Below, in pieces: positions 7,348 to 14,441 of a stretch of DNA of 23,543 nt. Every line of letters starts with the position of its first letter. The first letter of the stretch is position 1. Below the pieces are notes generated by a model. It had not been told where the DNA came from. It ran no database searches and saw only the letters and a program-made list of their open reading frames with translations. The stretch comes from Stenotrophomonas sp. (lineage in GTDB: Bacteria; Pseudomonadota; Gammaproteobacteria; Xanthomonadales; Xanthomonadaceae), in the NCBI GenBank assembly GCA_003510825.1, contig DOKO01000421.1, positions 1 to 23,543 of the forward strand. The letters are read 5' to 3'. The translations under genes and the position numbers were made by a program.

Positions 7348-8231
7348 GGAACGACTCCACGCAGCGCGAGCTTCTGCAGATACTGGCCATAGCCATTCTT
7401 GATCAGCGGGGCGGCCAGCGCCTCCAGCTGCTCGGCGCTGATCCAACCCTGGCCGAAGGCGATTTCCTCCGGGCAGCAGACCTGCAGGCCCTGCCGGGTC
7501 TGGATGGTCTCGATGAAGTTGGAGGCTTCCAGCAGGGACTGGTGGGTGCCGGTATCAAGCCAGGCATAACCGCGGCCCAGCGCTTCCAGGTGCAGCTTGC
7601 CTTCGGCCAGGTAGCGCTTGTTGAGATCGGTGATCTCCAGCTCGCCACGCGGCGACGGCTTCAGATCGGCAGCATGGTCACTGGCGTTGCCGTCGTAGAA
7701 GTACAGGCCGGTCACGGCGTAGTTGGAACGCGGGTTTTCCGGCTTTTCCACCAGGTCCACCACCTTGCCGCTCGCGTCGAACTCGGCCACGCCGTAGCGC
7801 TCCGGGTCGTTCACCCAGTAGCCGAACACGGTCGAGCCGTCCACGCGCTGGTCGGCGCGCTTGAGCACGTCGCGCAGGCCGTGGCCGTGGAAGATGTTGT
7901 CACCCAGCACCAGGCAGCTCGGCTTGCCGGCCACGAAGTCGCGGCCGATCAGGTAGGCCTGCGCCAGCCCGTCAGGGCTGGGCTGCACGGCGTACTGGAT
8001 GTCCATGCCCCACTGCGAACCGTCGCCCAGCAGCTGCTGGAACAACGCCTGTTCGTGCGGGGTATTGATGATCAGCACTTCACGGATGCCCGCCAGCATC
8101 AGCACGCTGAGCGGGTAGTAGATCATCGGCTTGTCGTACACCGGCAGCAGCTGCTTGCTGACGCCCTTGGTGATCGGATACAGCCGGGTGCCGGAGCCGC
8201 CGGCCAGGATGATGCCCTTGCGCTGCGTCAT
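7344..8231 (-). CDS. rmlA: Glucose-1-phosphate thymidylyltransferase
   Basis: The 295-residue enzyme joins dTTP and glucose-1-phosphate to make dTDP-glucose, the first step for rhamnose and for the dTDP-amino sugar proposed in this window. The signature GGSGTRLYP (11-19) with K26 and the segment LPVYDKPMIYYPLS (29-42) are characteristic. Its start at 8231 is preceded by GGGAGAG, and it follows rmlB by 14 bases. Glucose-1-phosphate would come from SpgM encoded nearby. End-product inhibition by dTDP-rhamnose is known for the family. Confidence 0.97.
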   Translation of the reverse strand: MTQRKGIILAGGSGTRLYPITKGVSKQLLPVYDKPMIYYPLSVLMLAGIREVLIINTPHEQALFQQLLGDGSQWGMDIQYAVQPSPDGLAQAYLIGRDFVAGKPSCLVLGDNIFHGHGLRDVLKRADQRVDGSTVFGYWVNDPERYGVAEFDASGKVVDLVEKPENPRSNYAVTGLYFYDGNASDHAADLKPSPRGELEITDLNKRYLAEGKLHLEALGRGYAWLDTGTHQSLLEASNFIETIQTRQGLQVCCPEEIAFGQGWISAEQLEALAAPLIKNGYGQYLQKLALRGVVP

Positions 8232-8245
8232 GTTCTCTCCCGGTT

Positions 8246-9301
8246 TCAGGCGCTGGTGCCGATGCGCTGCAGGCGATAGCTGCCGTCGAGCACGCCGTTG
8301 ACCCATTCCTGGTTGTCCAGGTACCAGTCGACAGTGAAAGCGATGCCCTGTTCGAAGGTGTACGCCGGTTCCCAGCCAAGGTCGTTCTTCAGCTTCGAGG
8401 CATCGATCGCGTAGCGGCGGTCATGGCCCGGGCGATCGGTCACGTAGGTGATCTGGCTGCTGCGCGGCTGGCCATCCCCGCGCGGGCGGCGCGCATCGAG
8501 CAGCGCGCAGATCGCCTGCACGACTTCGATGTTCTGCTTTTCCGAATTGCCGCCGACGTTGTAGGTCTCGCCGACCTGGCCCTTGGCCAGCACGGTGCGG
8601 ATCGCTTCGCAATGGTCGGTGACGAACAGCCAGTCACGCACCTGCTTGCCGTCGCCGTACACCGGCAGCGGTTCGCCGGCCAGCGCCTTGGCGATCACCA
8701 GCGGAATGAGCTTTTCGGGGAAGTGGTACGGGCCGTAGTTGTTGGAGCAGTTGGTGGTCAGCACCGGCAGCCCGTAGGTGTGGTGGAACGCACGCACCAG
8801 GTGGTCCGACGCGGCCTTGGACGCCGAGTACGGCGAGTTGGGCGCATACGGGGTGGTCTCGCTGAACTTGCCGGTCTCGCCCAGGGTGCCGTACACCTCA
8901 TCGGTGGACACATGCAGGAAGCGGAACGCCGCGCCCTGCTCGGCCGGCAGGCCCTTCCAATGGTCGCGCACCGCCTCCAGCAGGCCCAGGGTGCCGACGA
9001 CGTTGGTCTGGATGAAGGCACCCGGACCGTCGATGGAGCGGTCGACATGGCTTTCGGCGGCGAAGTTCAGCACCGCGTCGGGCTGGTGTTCGGCCAGCAG
9101 GCGGGCCACCAGGGCGCTGTCGCCGATGTCACCCTGCACGAACACGTGGTTCGGGTTGCCTTCCAGGCTGGACAGGGTCTTCAGGTTGCCGGCGTAGGTC
9201 AGCGCGTCGAGATTGACAACCTTGACGCCGCGGGCGACCGCTTCGAGAACGAAGTTGCCGCCAATGAAACCGGCGCCGCCGGTGACAAGCCAAGTGGACA
9301 C
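8246..9301 (-). CDS. rmlB: dTDP-glucose 4,6-dehydratase
   Basis: This 351-residue extended SDR turns dTDP-glucose into dTDP-4-keto-6-deoxyglucose, the branch point for rhamnose (RmlC and RmlD) and for 4-amino sugars (the WecE-like enzyme at 19195). TGGAGFIG (7-14) binds NAD; T133, D134 and E135 in STDEVYG and Y158/K162 in YSASK are the catalytic residues. I chose the GTG at 9301, which has AGGAG about nine bases upstream and gives the usual N-terminus; the in-frame ATG at 9370 adds an unrelated stretch. It is the first gene of rmlBACD, divergent from etfB. Confidence 0.96.
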   Translation of the reverse strand: MSTWLVTGGAGFIGGNFVLEAVARGVKVVNLDALTYAGNLKTLSSLEGNPNHVFVQGDIGDSALVARLLAEHQPDAVLNFAAESHVDRSIDGPGAFIQTNVVGTLGLLEAVRDHWKGLPAEQGAAFRFLHVSTDEVYGTLGETGKFSETTPYAPNSPYSASKAASDHLVRAFHHTYGLPVLTTNCSNNYGPYHFPEKLIPLVIAKALAGEPLPVYGDGKQVRDWLFVTDHCEAIRTVLAKGQVGETYNVGGNSEKQNIEVVQAICALLDARRPRGDGQPRSSQITYVTDRPGHDRRYAIDASKLKNDLGWEPAYTFEQGIAFTVDWYLDNQEWVNGVLDGSYRLQRIGTSA

Positions 9302-9333
9302 TACCTGTTCTCCTGTTATTTGAATGCTTCCAG

Positions 9334-9352
9334 GGGGCGCTCGAAGCGCCCC
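9334..9352 (-). promoter_or_regulatory. Perfect hairpin in the rmlB leader
   Basis: Eight perfect base pairs (GGGGCGCT/AGCGCCCC) enclose a 3-base loop, 32 bases upstream of the rmlB GTG. It lacks a GTAG foot and so is not a SMAG unit, and no T run follows it on the minus strand. It may stabilise the leader or influence early transcription of rmlBACD; function is not shown by the sequence. I could not identify a convincing rmlB promoter upstream. Confidence 0.45.
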
Positions 9353-9460
9353 GACACAGCGGCACAGCATACATGCCAGTACTCTTCACGACTGCGTGCA
9401 GGACGTGAACAGCACACGGGGCGAGGGCTTTTTTGCCGCATCGCAGCAAAACCATACGCA

Positions 9461-9490
9461 TTCGCATGGTCACCCCAAGCCAGCTAGAAT
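9461..9490 (+). promoter_or_regulatory. Possible sigma-70-type promoter of etfBA
   Basis: TAGAAT at 9485-9490 matches the -10 consensus at five of six bases. TTCGCA at 9461-9466, 18 bases upstream, matches -35 at four of six. Transcription starting near 9497 would give a leader of about 90 bases that includes the SMAG palindrome at 9550-9571. Confidence 0.4.
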
Positions 9491-9549
9491 CGGGATCCCA
9501 CCCCCGAACCGGTTGCTGTGCGAGGACCGGACGTTTCCCGTTACTGTGA

Positions 9550-9571
9550 GCCGGCCAACGGCCGGCACTAC
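9550..9571 (-). repeat. SMAG-type palindrome inside the etfB leader
   Basis: A 7-base stem GCCGGCC/GGCCGGC encloses AAC, and CTAC at 9568-9571 is the GTAG foot read on the minus strand. It ends 16 bases before the etfB ATG and touches the AAGGA (9572-9576) that is the best ribosome-binding site. The stem sequence is a third subtype within this window. Confidence 0.75.
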
Positions 9572-9587
9572 AAGGATCGAGTACCAG

Positions 9588-10334
9588 ATGAAAATCCTCG
9601 TCGCGTACAAGCGCGTGGTGGACTACAACGTCCGCATTCAGGTCAAGCCGGACGGTTCCGGCGTGGTCACCGACGGCGTCAAGCTGTCGCCCAATCCCTT
9701 CGATGAAATCGCGCTGGAAGAAGCCCTGCGCCTGCGCGACAAGGGCATCGCCACGGAAGTCGTGGTCGCCACCATCGCCCCGGCCGACGCCCAGGCGCAC
9801 CTGCGCAATGGCCTGGCCATGGGTGCGAACCGTGCGATCCACGTCGTTACCGACCAGGCCATCCAGCCGCTGACCGCCGCCCGCACCCTGCTCAAGCTGG
9901 TCGAGAAGGAACAGCCGGACCTGGTCATCCTCGGCAAGCAGGCCATCGACGACGATGCCAACCAGACCGGCCAGATGCTGGCCACGCTCTGGGGCCGCCC
10001 GCAGGCGACCTTCGCCAGCAAGCTGGAAATTGCCGACGGCAAGGCCACGGTGACCCGCGAAGTCGACGCCGGCCTGGAAACGCTGGAAGTGGACCTGCCG
10101 GCCGTGGTCACCACCGACCTGCGCCTGAACGAACCGCGCTTCATCAAGCTGCCGGACATCATGAAGGCCAAGGCCAAGCCGCTGGAGAGCCTGCAGCTGG
10201 CCGACCTCGGCGTTGAAGCCGCCGATACCTTCAAGACCACCCAGTACGCCGCGCCGTCCAAGCGCAGCAAGGGTGTGATGGTCAAGGACGCGGCCGAACT
10301 GGTTGCCGCACTCAAGCAGAAGGGGCTGCTGTAA
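9588..10334 (+). CDS. etfB: Electron transfer flavoprotein beta subunit
   Basis: The 248-residue protein pairs with EtfA to carry electrons from acyl-CoA and other dehydrogenases to ETF-ubiquinone oxidoreductase. The N-terminus KILVAYKRVVDYNVRI, the central ILGKQAIDDDANQTGQM segment and the loop KAKAKPLE are typical of EtfB. The ATG at 9588 matches the family start; the same frame is open upstream to 9324, but that part is non-homologous. AAGGA lies 11 bases upstream, somewhat far. The stop overlaps the etfA ATG as TAATG. In xanthomonads this gene pair marks one edge of the variable LPS locus. Confidence 0.96.
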   Translation: MKILVAYKRVVDYNVRIQVKPDGSGVVTDGVKLSPNPFDEIALEEALRLRDKGIATEVVVATIAPADAQAHLRNGLAMGANRAIHVVTDQAIQPLTAARTLLKLVEKEQPDLVILGKQAIDDDANQTGQMLATLWGRPQATFASKLEIADGKATVTREVDAGLETLEVDLPAVVTTDLRLNEPRFIKLPDIMKAKAKPLESLQLADLGVEAADTFKTTQYAAPSKRSKGVMVKDAAELVAALKQKGLL

Positions 10335-11275
10335 TGAGCAAGATTCTCGTCATCGCCGAGCACCACGACGGCAAGCTCAACGCCGCCACCGCCAAGACCG
10401 TCAGCGCCGCCGCCGCCATCAGCGGTGCCAGCATCGACGTGCTGGTGCTGGCCGCCGACCCGGCCGCCGTGGCCGCGGAAGCCGCGAAGATCGCCGGCGT
10501 CGCCAAGGTCCTGACCGTTGCCAACGCCGCCAACGCGCAGGCCATCGCCCAGGTGCTGGCCCCGCAGATCGCGCAGCTGGCCAAGGGTTACACCCACGTC
10601 TTCGGCCCGTCCACCACCTTCGGCAAGGATCTGATGCCCTGCGTGGCCGCCCTGCTGGGCGTCAACCAGGTGTCCGACCTGATGGCCGTGGAAGGCAGCC
10701 ATACCTTCAAGCGCCCGATCTACGCGGGCAATGCCATCATCACCGTCGAAGCACCGGCCGACCAGATCGTGGTCGCCACCGTGCGCGCCGCGTCGTGGCC
10801 GGAAGCGGCCCAGGGTGGCAGCGCCGCCGTTGAAGCAGCCAGCGTCGATGCGGCCCTGCCGGCGCACACCCGCTTCGTCGGCCTGGCCGCCGGTGCCAGC
10901 GACCGCCCTGACCTGCAGAGCGCCAAGCGCGTGGTCTCCGGTGGCCGTGGCGTCGGTTCGGAAGAGAACTTCAAGGTCATCTTCCAGCTGGCCGACAAGC
11001 TCGGTGCCGCCGTCGGTGCCTCGCGCGCCGCGGTCGACGCCGGCTACGTGCCCAGCGACCTGCAGGTCGGCCAGACCGGCAAGATCATCGCGCCGGAACT
11101 GTACGTGGCCGTCGGCATCAGCGGTGCCATCCAGCACCTGACCGGCATCAAGGACGCCGGCACCATTGTCGCCGTCAACAAGGACGGCGATGCGCCGATC
11201 TTCGAGATCGCGGACATCGGCCTGGTGGGTGACCTGTTCACCATCCTGCCGGAACTGGAAGCGGCACTGGGCTGA
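10334..11275 (+). CDS. etfA: Electron transfer flavoprotein alpha subunit
   Basis: The 313-residue subunit has the N-terminal ETF domain and the conserved C-terminal FAD-binding domain. The latter shows GASRAAVDAGY, QVGQTGK, PELYVAVGISGAIQH and a final GLVGDLF region, the classic alpha-ETF signatures. It overlaps etfB by one base (TAATG), consistent with equimolar production of the two subunits. A stable hairpin follows 32 bases after the stop. This is a housekeeping gene conserved across xanthomonads, and the strain-variable sugar genes begin after it. Confidence 0.96.
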   Translation: MSKILVIAEHHDGKLNAATAKTVSAAAAISGASIDVLVLAADPAAVAAEAAKIAGVAKVLTVANAANAQAIAQVLAPQIAQLAKGYTHVFGPSTTFGKDLMPCVAALLGVNQVSDLMAVEGSHTFKRPIYAGNAIITVEAPADQIVVATVRAASWPEAAQGGSAAVEAASVDAALPAHTRFVGLAAGASDRPDLQSAKRVVSGGRGVGSEENFKVIFQLADKLGAAVGASRAAVDAGYVPSDLQVGQTGKIIAPELYVAVGISGAIQHLTGIKDAGTIVAVNKDGDAPIFEIADIGLVGDLFTILPELEAALG

Positions 11276-11307
11276 GCAACGCACGAAGACCTGCTGTAGA
11301 AGGTCAG

Positions 11308-11345
11308 GCCCCCGGCTGAAGCGACTGCTTTGCCGGGGGCTTCTT
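11308..11345 (+). terminator. Rho-independent-like terminator after etfA
   Basis: A nine-base perfect stem, GCCCCCGGC (11308-11316) and GCCGGGGGC (11332-11340), encloses a 15-base loop and is followed by TTCTT. The T tract is short and broken, but position and stability fit termination of etfBA. Confidence 0.7.
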
Positions 11346-11566
11346 GGTTGACGGGCAGGTGATTTCACGGAATTGCCACAATCATGAACGAGGCCTGCAA
11401 TCCGTGACCCTTCCGATCAATGCGGTGGCAGCCATCGGGCGCCCGGCAGCATCGAATCCCGGCCCGCACAACGCCCCACCGAGCTGTGTCGCCGCTGAAC
11501 ACACCACGCCGATACACTGCGCTGACAGGGGCGGCGCGCGGCCCGCGTGGAACCAGTCGGTGAAGC

Positions 11567-11572
11567 TATAAT
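11567..11572 (+). promoter_or_regulatory. Perfect TATAAT -10 box before the sugar cluster
   Basis: TATAAT matches the -10 consensus exactly in a GC-rich stretch, but no recognisable -35 lies 16-19 bases upstream and there is no TGn extension. If used, transcription would start near 11579 and leave a leader of about 120 bases before the glycosyltransferase ATG at 11702. It is the best candidate promoter for the eleven-gene run. Confidence 0.4.
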
Positions 11573-11701
11573 TGGCGACTGCCGGCACTGATCGTCGCGC
11601 GGTCGGAATGCTGGGGCACGCGCGCCCTCATACCCCCGCAGCTGGGCGATGCGGTGCCATTCATGTGCCGAGGCAGGGCGCGCAAGGGACTTCAGTACGC
11701 C

Positions 11702-12694
11702 ATGACAGATGCGACGTCGCACTCAGTGTTGAACGGGCCAGGCAAGGAACTCCGTCCGGAGATTTCGGTGGTGGCGCCGGTCTATGGCTGCAAGGGCTGC
11801 CTGGAAGACCTGGTCGACCAGGTGCAGGCAGCGGTGGCGACACTGGGCGTGGAATTCGAAATGATCCTGGTCGATGACGCCAGCCCGGACGGGGCCTGGC
11901 CTCGCATCACCGAACTGGCCGCGACCCGCCCCTGGCTGCGCGGGCTTCGCCTTTCGCGCAACTTCGGACAGCATTCGGCCATTTCTGCAGGCATCGAACA
12001 TGCGGCCGGCCGCTGGACCGTGGTGATGGACTGCGACCTGCAGGACGTGCCAGCGGAGATTCCGGCGCTGTACCGCAAGGCCAACGACGAACAGCTTGAT
12101 GTCGTTTTCGCCCAACGCGTCGAGCGCCAGGATTCGCCGCTGAAGCGCTTTTCCTCCTGGGCCTTCTTCAGCGTGCTGGGCTGGCTGACCGGCGTGCCGC
12201 AGGATCCCAGCACCGCCAACTTCGGCATCTACCACCGCAAGGTCATCCAAGCGGTCTGCCAGATGCCCGAACGCGACCGCTCGTTCCCGCTGATGGTCAA
12301 GTGGGCCGGTTTCCGCACCGGCAAGCTGCCCGTGCAGCACCAGGCCCGCGCCGAGGGTGAAACCTCGTACACCCTGCGCAAGCTGCTGGCCCTGTCCACC
12401 AACATCGCGCTGGGCTATTCGGAAAAGCCGCTGCGCATGGTCGCCGGCACCGGCATCGCCTGTTCGCTGGTGGCCTTCGTACTGGTGGCCATGAGCCTGC
12501 TGCGCTGGTGGGATGGCGACATCGAAGTCGCCGGCTACACCTCCATCATCGGCTCGGTGTGGCTGATCGGCGGCCTGGTGATGTTCTGCCTGGGTGTGGT
12601 CGGCCTGTATGTGGGCCAGGTGTTCCGCAACGTGCAGAAGCGGCCTTACTACATCGTCGCCGATGCCGTGAACGACGCCAGGGAAGCACGATGA
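11702..12694 (+). CDS. GT2 polyprenyl-phosphate glycosyltransferase (GtrB/ArnC/DPM1-like)
   Basis: This 330-residue inner-membrane enzyme should move a sugar from a nucleotide donor to undecaprenyl phosphate on the cytoplasmic side. The GT-A domain begins with ISVVAPVYG (21-29). VDDASPDG (57-64) and DCDLQD (110-115) hold the nucleotide- and metal-binding aspartates, and HQARAEGETSYT (213-224) matches the loop before the membrane anchors in GtrB/ArnC. Two transmembrane helices follow (about 245-267 and 282-305). The start at 11702 fits the domain edge; an in-frame ATG at 11654 would add residues with no family match. It leads the operon and overlaps the next gene by ATGA. The donor is inferred to be the acylated dTDP-amino sugar. 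Confidence 0.85.
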   Translation: MTDATSHSVLNGPGKELRPEISVVAPVYGCKGCLEDLVDQVQAAVATLGVEFEMILVDDASPDGAWPRITELAATRPWLRGLRLSRNFGQHSAISAGIEHAAGRWTVVMDCDLQDVPAEIPALYRKANDEQLDVVFAQRVERQDSPLKRFSSWAFFSVLGWLTGVPQDPSTANFGIYHRKVIQAVCQMPERDRSFPLMVKWAGFRTGKLPVQHQARAEGETSYTLRKLLALSTNIALGYSEKPLRMVAGTGIACSLVAFVLVAMSLLRWWDGDIEVAGYTSIIGSVWLIGGLVMFCLGVVGLYVGQVFRNVQKRPYYIVADAVNDAREAR

Positions 12695-13449
12695 ACCTGA
12701 CCATCGACGCGGGCCAGGGCACCCTCGCCGCCCGCCTGACGCCCTGGGATGAACGTGCACTGGGTTTTGCCACTGCCGAAGTCACCGCCCTGAAGGTCGA
12801 GACCCTCGAGCAGGCGGCCCCGCTGCTGGCCGCGCTGGAGCAATGGTGTGCCGAGCAATCGGTGCGCTATCTGTTCGGCCGTATCGATGCCACCCAGCCA
12901 ATCGCCAAGGCGGCCCTGCTGCAGCACGGCTACGCCTTCGTGGAAACGTCGCTGACCGTGTCGCGCAGCGGTTTTGCCAACCTGCCGCCGGTACCGCGCG
13001 GCATGCTGCCGACGCTGCGCCCGGCCACCGCCGATGACGTGGCCGAACTGCGCCGCATCGCCGCCGTCGATTTTGCCCACGGGCGCTTCCTGGAAGATCC
13101 CGCCATCGATCCGGAGCGTGCGGCCCTGCGTACCGCCAACTGGATCGAGGATCTGGTCAAGGGCGGGCTGGCCTACGTGGCTGAATCGCGTGGCCGCACC
13201 ATCGGTTTCCATGCCGAGCGCGTGGCCGCTGACAACAGCAACGTCGAACTGCTGCTCACCGGTGCGACCGCGCCGTACGCAATGCTGGCACTGCCGCTGT
13301 GGATCACTGCGCTGGAGTCCCTTGGCGCACGTGGCGTTCCGCAATGCACCACCCTCGTTTCCGCCGCCAACACCGGCATCATCAATCTGTATGCCCGGCT
13401 CGGCTTCCATTTCAACAGCACCCTGTTTGGGTTCAGGAAATTCCTATGA
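12691..13449 (+). CDS. WecD-like GNAT N-acyltransferase for a dTDP-4-amino sugar
   Basis: The 252-residue protein has an N-terminal half with a segment LTPWDERALGF like that of WecD, and a C-terminal GNAT domain from about residue 108 (LRPATADDVAELRRIA). GRFLEDPAI (about 131-139) and a following Trp-Ile pair match the WecD sugar-site region, and NTGIINLYARLGF near the end is the acyl-donor helix. WecD acetylates dTDP-4-amino-4,6-dideoxygalactose. Here, with an ACP gene directly downstream, the donor may be an acyl-ACP rather than acetyl-CoA. The ATG overlaps the glycosyltransferase stop (ATGA) and its stop overlaps the ACP start the same way. The general class is well supported; the acyl chain is unknown. 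Confidence 0.78.
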   Translation: MNLTIDAGQGTLAARLTPWDERALGFATAEVTALKVETLEQAAPLLAALEQWCAEQSVRYLFGRIDATQPIAKAALLQHGYAFVETSLTVSRSGFANLPPVPRGMLPTLRPATADDVAELRRIAAVDFAHGRFLEDPAIDPERAALRTANWIEDLVKGGLAYVAESRGRTIGFHAERVAADNSNVELLLTGATAPYAMLALPLWITALESLGARGVPQCTTLVSAANTGIINLYARLGFHFNSTLFGFRKFL

Positions 13450-13694
13450 ATGACGCCGTTACCGAAGACCAGGTCGTTGCCGTGTTCGCCCGTGTGCTGG
13501 GCATTCCGGCAGACAGCGTGAATGACGACCTGCGCTACGCGACCATCCCGCAGTGGGATTCGATCGCCCACATGTCCGTCGTCGCCGCGCTGGAAGAAGC
13601 CTTCGGCGTGATGATCGACATGGATGAGGTGATCGACATGAGTTCGGTCGGCAAGGCACGCGAAATCCTGCGCAAGCACGGGGCATCCGTCTGA
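13446..13694 (+). CDS. Dedicated acyl carrier protein
   Basis: This small acidic 82-residue protein has the four-helix ACP pattern. The sequence WDSIAHMSVVAALEEAFG carries the phosphopantetheine-attachment serine S39 in a DSI context (DSL in fatty-acid ACP). It is not the housekeeping AcpP, which lies among fab genes and has a different core sequence. It sits between the N-acyltransferase and a FabG-like reductase with a 4-base overlap upstream and 2 bases downstream, so it probably carries the acyl intermediate that these enzymes build and transfer. A phosphopantetheinyl transferase must act from elsewhere; none is in the window. Confidence 0.9.
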   Translation: MNDAVTEDQVVAVFARVLGIPADSVNDDLRYATIPQWDSIAHMSVVAALEEAFGVMIDMDEVIDMSSVGKAREILRKHGASV

Positions 13695-13696
13695 AC

Positions 13697-14440
13697 ATGG
13701 GCGACGTCGCGCCTGTCATCCTGGTCACCGGTGCATCGCGCGGCATCGGCCGCGCCATTGCCCTGCACCAGGCCGCGCAGCACGCACAGCTGGTGCTGGT
13801 TGCCCGCGACGCGCAGGCGCTGGCCGAACTGGATGCAGAAGTGCAGGCACTCGGCGCACCTGCGGCGATGTGCGCGGCGCTCGACCTGACCGACGCCGAT
13901 GCCATCGGCAACCTGTTCAAGCAGGTGTTTGCCCGCTTCGGCCGCCTGGATGGCCTGGTCAACAACGCCGGCGTACTGCATGAAGGCCTGCTCGGCATGA
14001 TCCGCGCCGAGGACATCGACCAGGTGCTGGCGGTCAACGTCAAGGCGCCGCTGATGGCGATGCAGTACGCCTCCAGGTTGATGGCACGCAACAGCCGCGG
14101 CAGCATCGTCAACCTGGTTTCGATCATGGGCGTCAACGGTGCCGCCGGGCTCAGCCTGTATGCGGCCAGCAAGGCCGCGCTGGTCGGTGCCACGCGCTCG
14201 GCATCCAAGGAGCTGGCCCCGCGCGGCATCCGTGTCAACGCGGTCTCGCCGGGCTTCATCGACACTGACATGACCCGCAACATGCCCGAAGCCGCGCACG
14301 CCAAGCGTGTCGCATCGATTGCAATGGGTCGTGCCGGTACTCCCGGGGAAGTTGCCGCACTGGTGGCCTTCCTGCTCAGCGATGCCTCCACCTATGTCAC
14401 AGGACAGGTGATTGGCATCGACGGACAGATGGTGGTCTGA
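13697..14440 (+). CDS. FabG-like 3-oxoacyl-ACP reductase (SDR)
   Basis: The 247-residue classical SDR has the cofactor loop TGASRGIG (11-18), NNAG (89-92), N114 and the catalytic S142, Y155 and K159, with the ending VTGQVIGIDGQMVV typical of FabG. It would reduce a 3-oxoacyl group on the adjacent ACP to 3-hydroxyacyl. It starts 2 bases after the ACP stop and ends 1 base before the ligase start. A sugar-oxidoreductase role cannot be excluded from the fold alone, but the ACP neighbour favours acyl chemistry. It does not look like a housekeeping copy, because no other fab genes are present. Confidence 0.85.
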   Translation: MGDVAPVILVTGASRGIGRAIALHQAAQHAQLVLVARDAQALAELDAEVQALGAPAAMCAALDLTDADAIGNLFKQVFARFGRLDGLVNNAGVLHEGLLGMIRAEDIDQVLAVNVKAPLMAMQYASRLMARNSRGSIVNLVSIMGVNGAAGLSLYAASKAALVGATRSASKELAPRGIRVNAVSPGFIDTDMTRNMPEAAHAKRVASIAMGRAGTPGEVAALVAFLLSDASTYVTGQVIGIDGQMVV

Positions 14441-14441
14441 A

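Larger units (their letters stand above)
11276..11701. other. 426-base gap between etfA and the sugar cluster
   Basis: It holds the etfA terminator and a consensus -10 box at 11567-11572. I see no convincing gene: open frames here are short and lack ribosome-binding sites or recognisable motifs. A TTGACG at 11348-11353 has no good -10 partner at normal spacing. I found no JUMPstart/ops-like element of the type seen before enteric O-antigen clusters. Confidence 0.5.

Noticed and set aside
9302..9370. ATG at 9370 as the rmlB start
   Set aside because: It adds 23 residues without family similarity and spans the leader hairpin; the GTG at 9301 has a good ribosome-binding site and the normal N-terminus.
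9638..11368. 576-codon open frame on the minus strand
   Set aside because: It is antisense to etfBA, both of which are unmistakable; the frame is an effect of GC-rich third codon positions.
11344..11571. 75-codon plus-strand open frame between etfA and the glycosyltransferase
   Set aside because: It has no ribosome-binding site and no recognisable motif, and it overlaps the likely promoter area.
11276..11701. JUMPstart/ops element before the polysaccharide operon
   Set aside because: I looked for a GGCGGTAGC-type core in the leader and found none.
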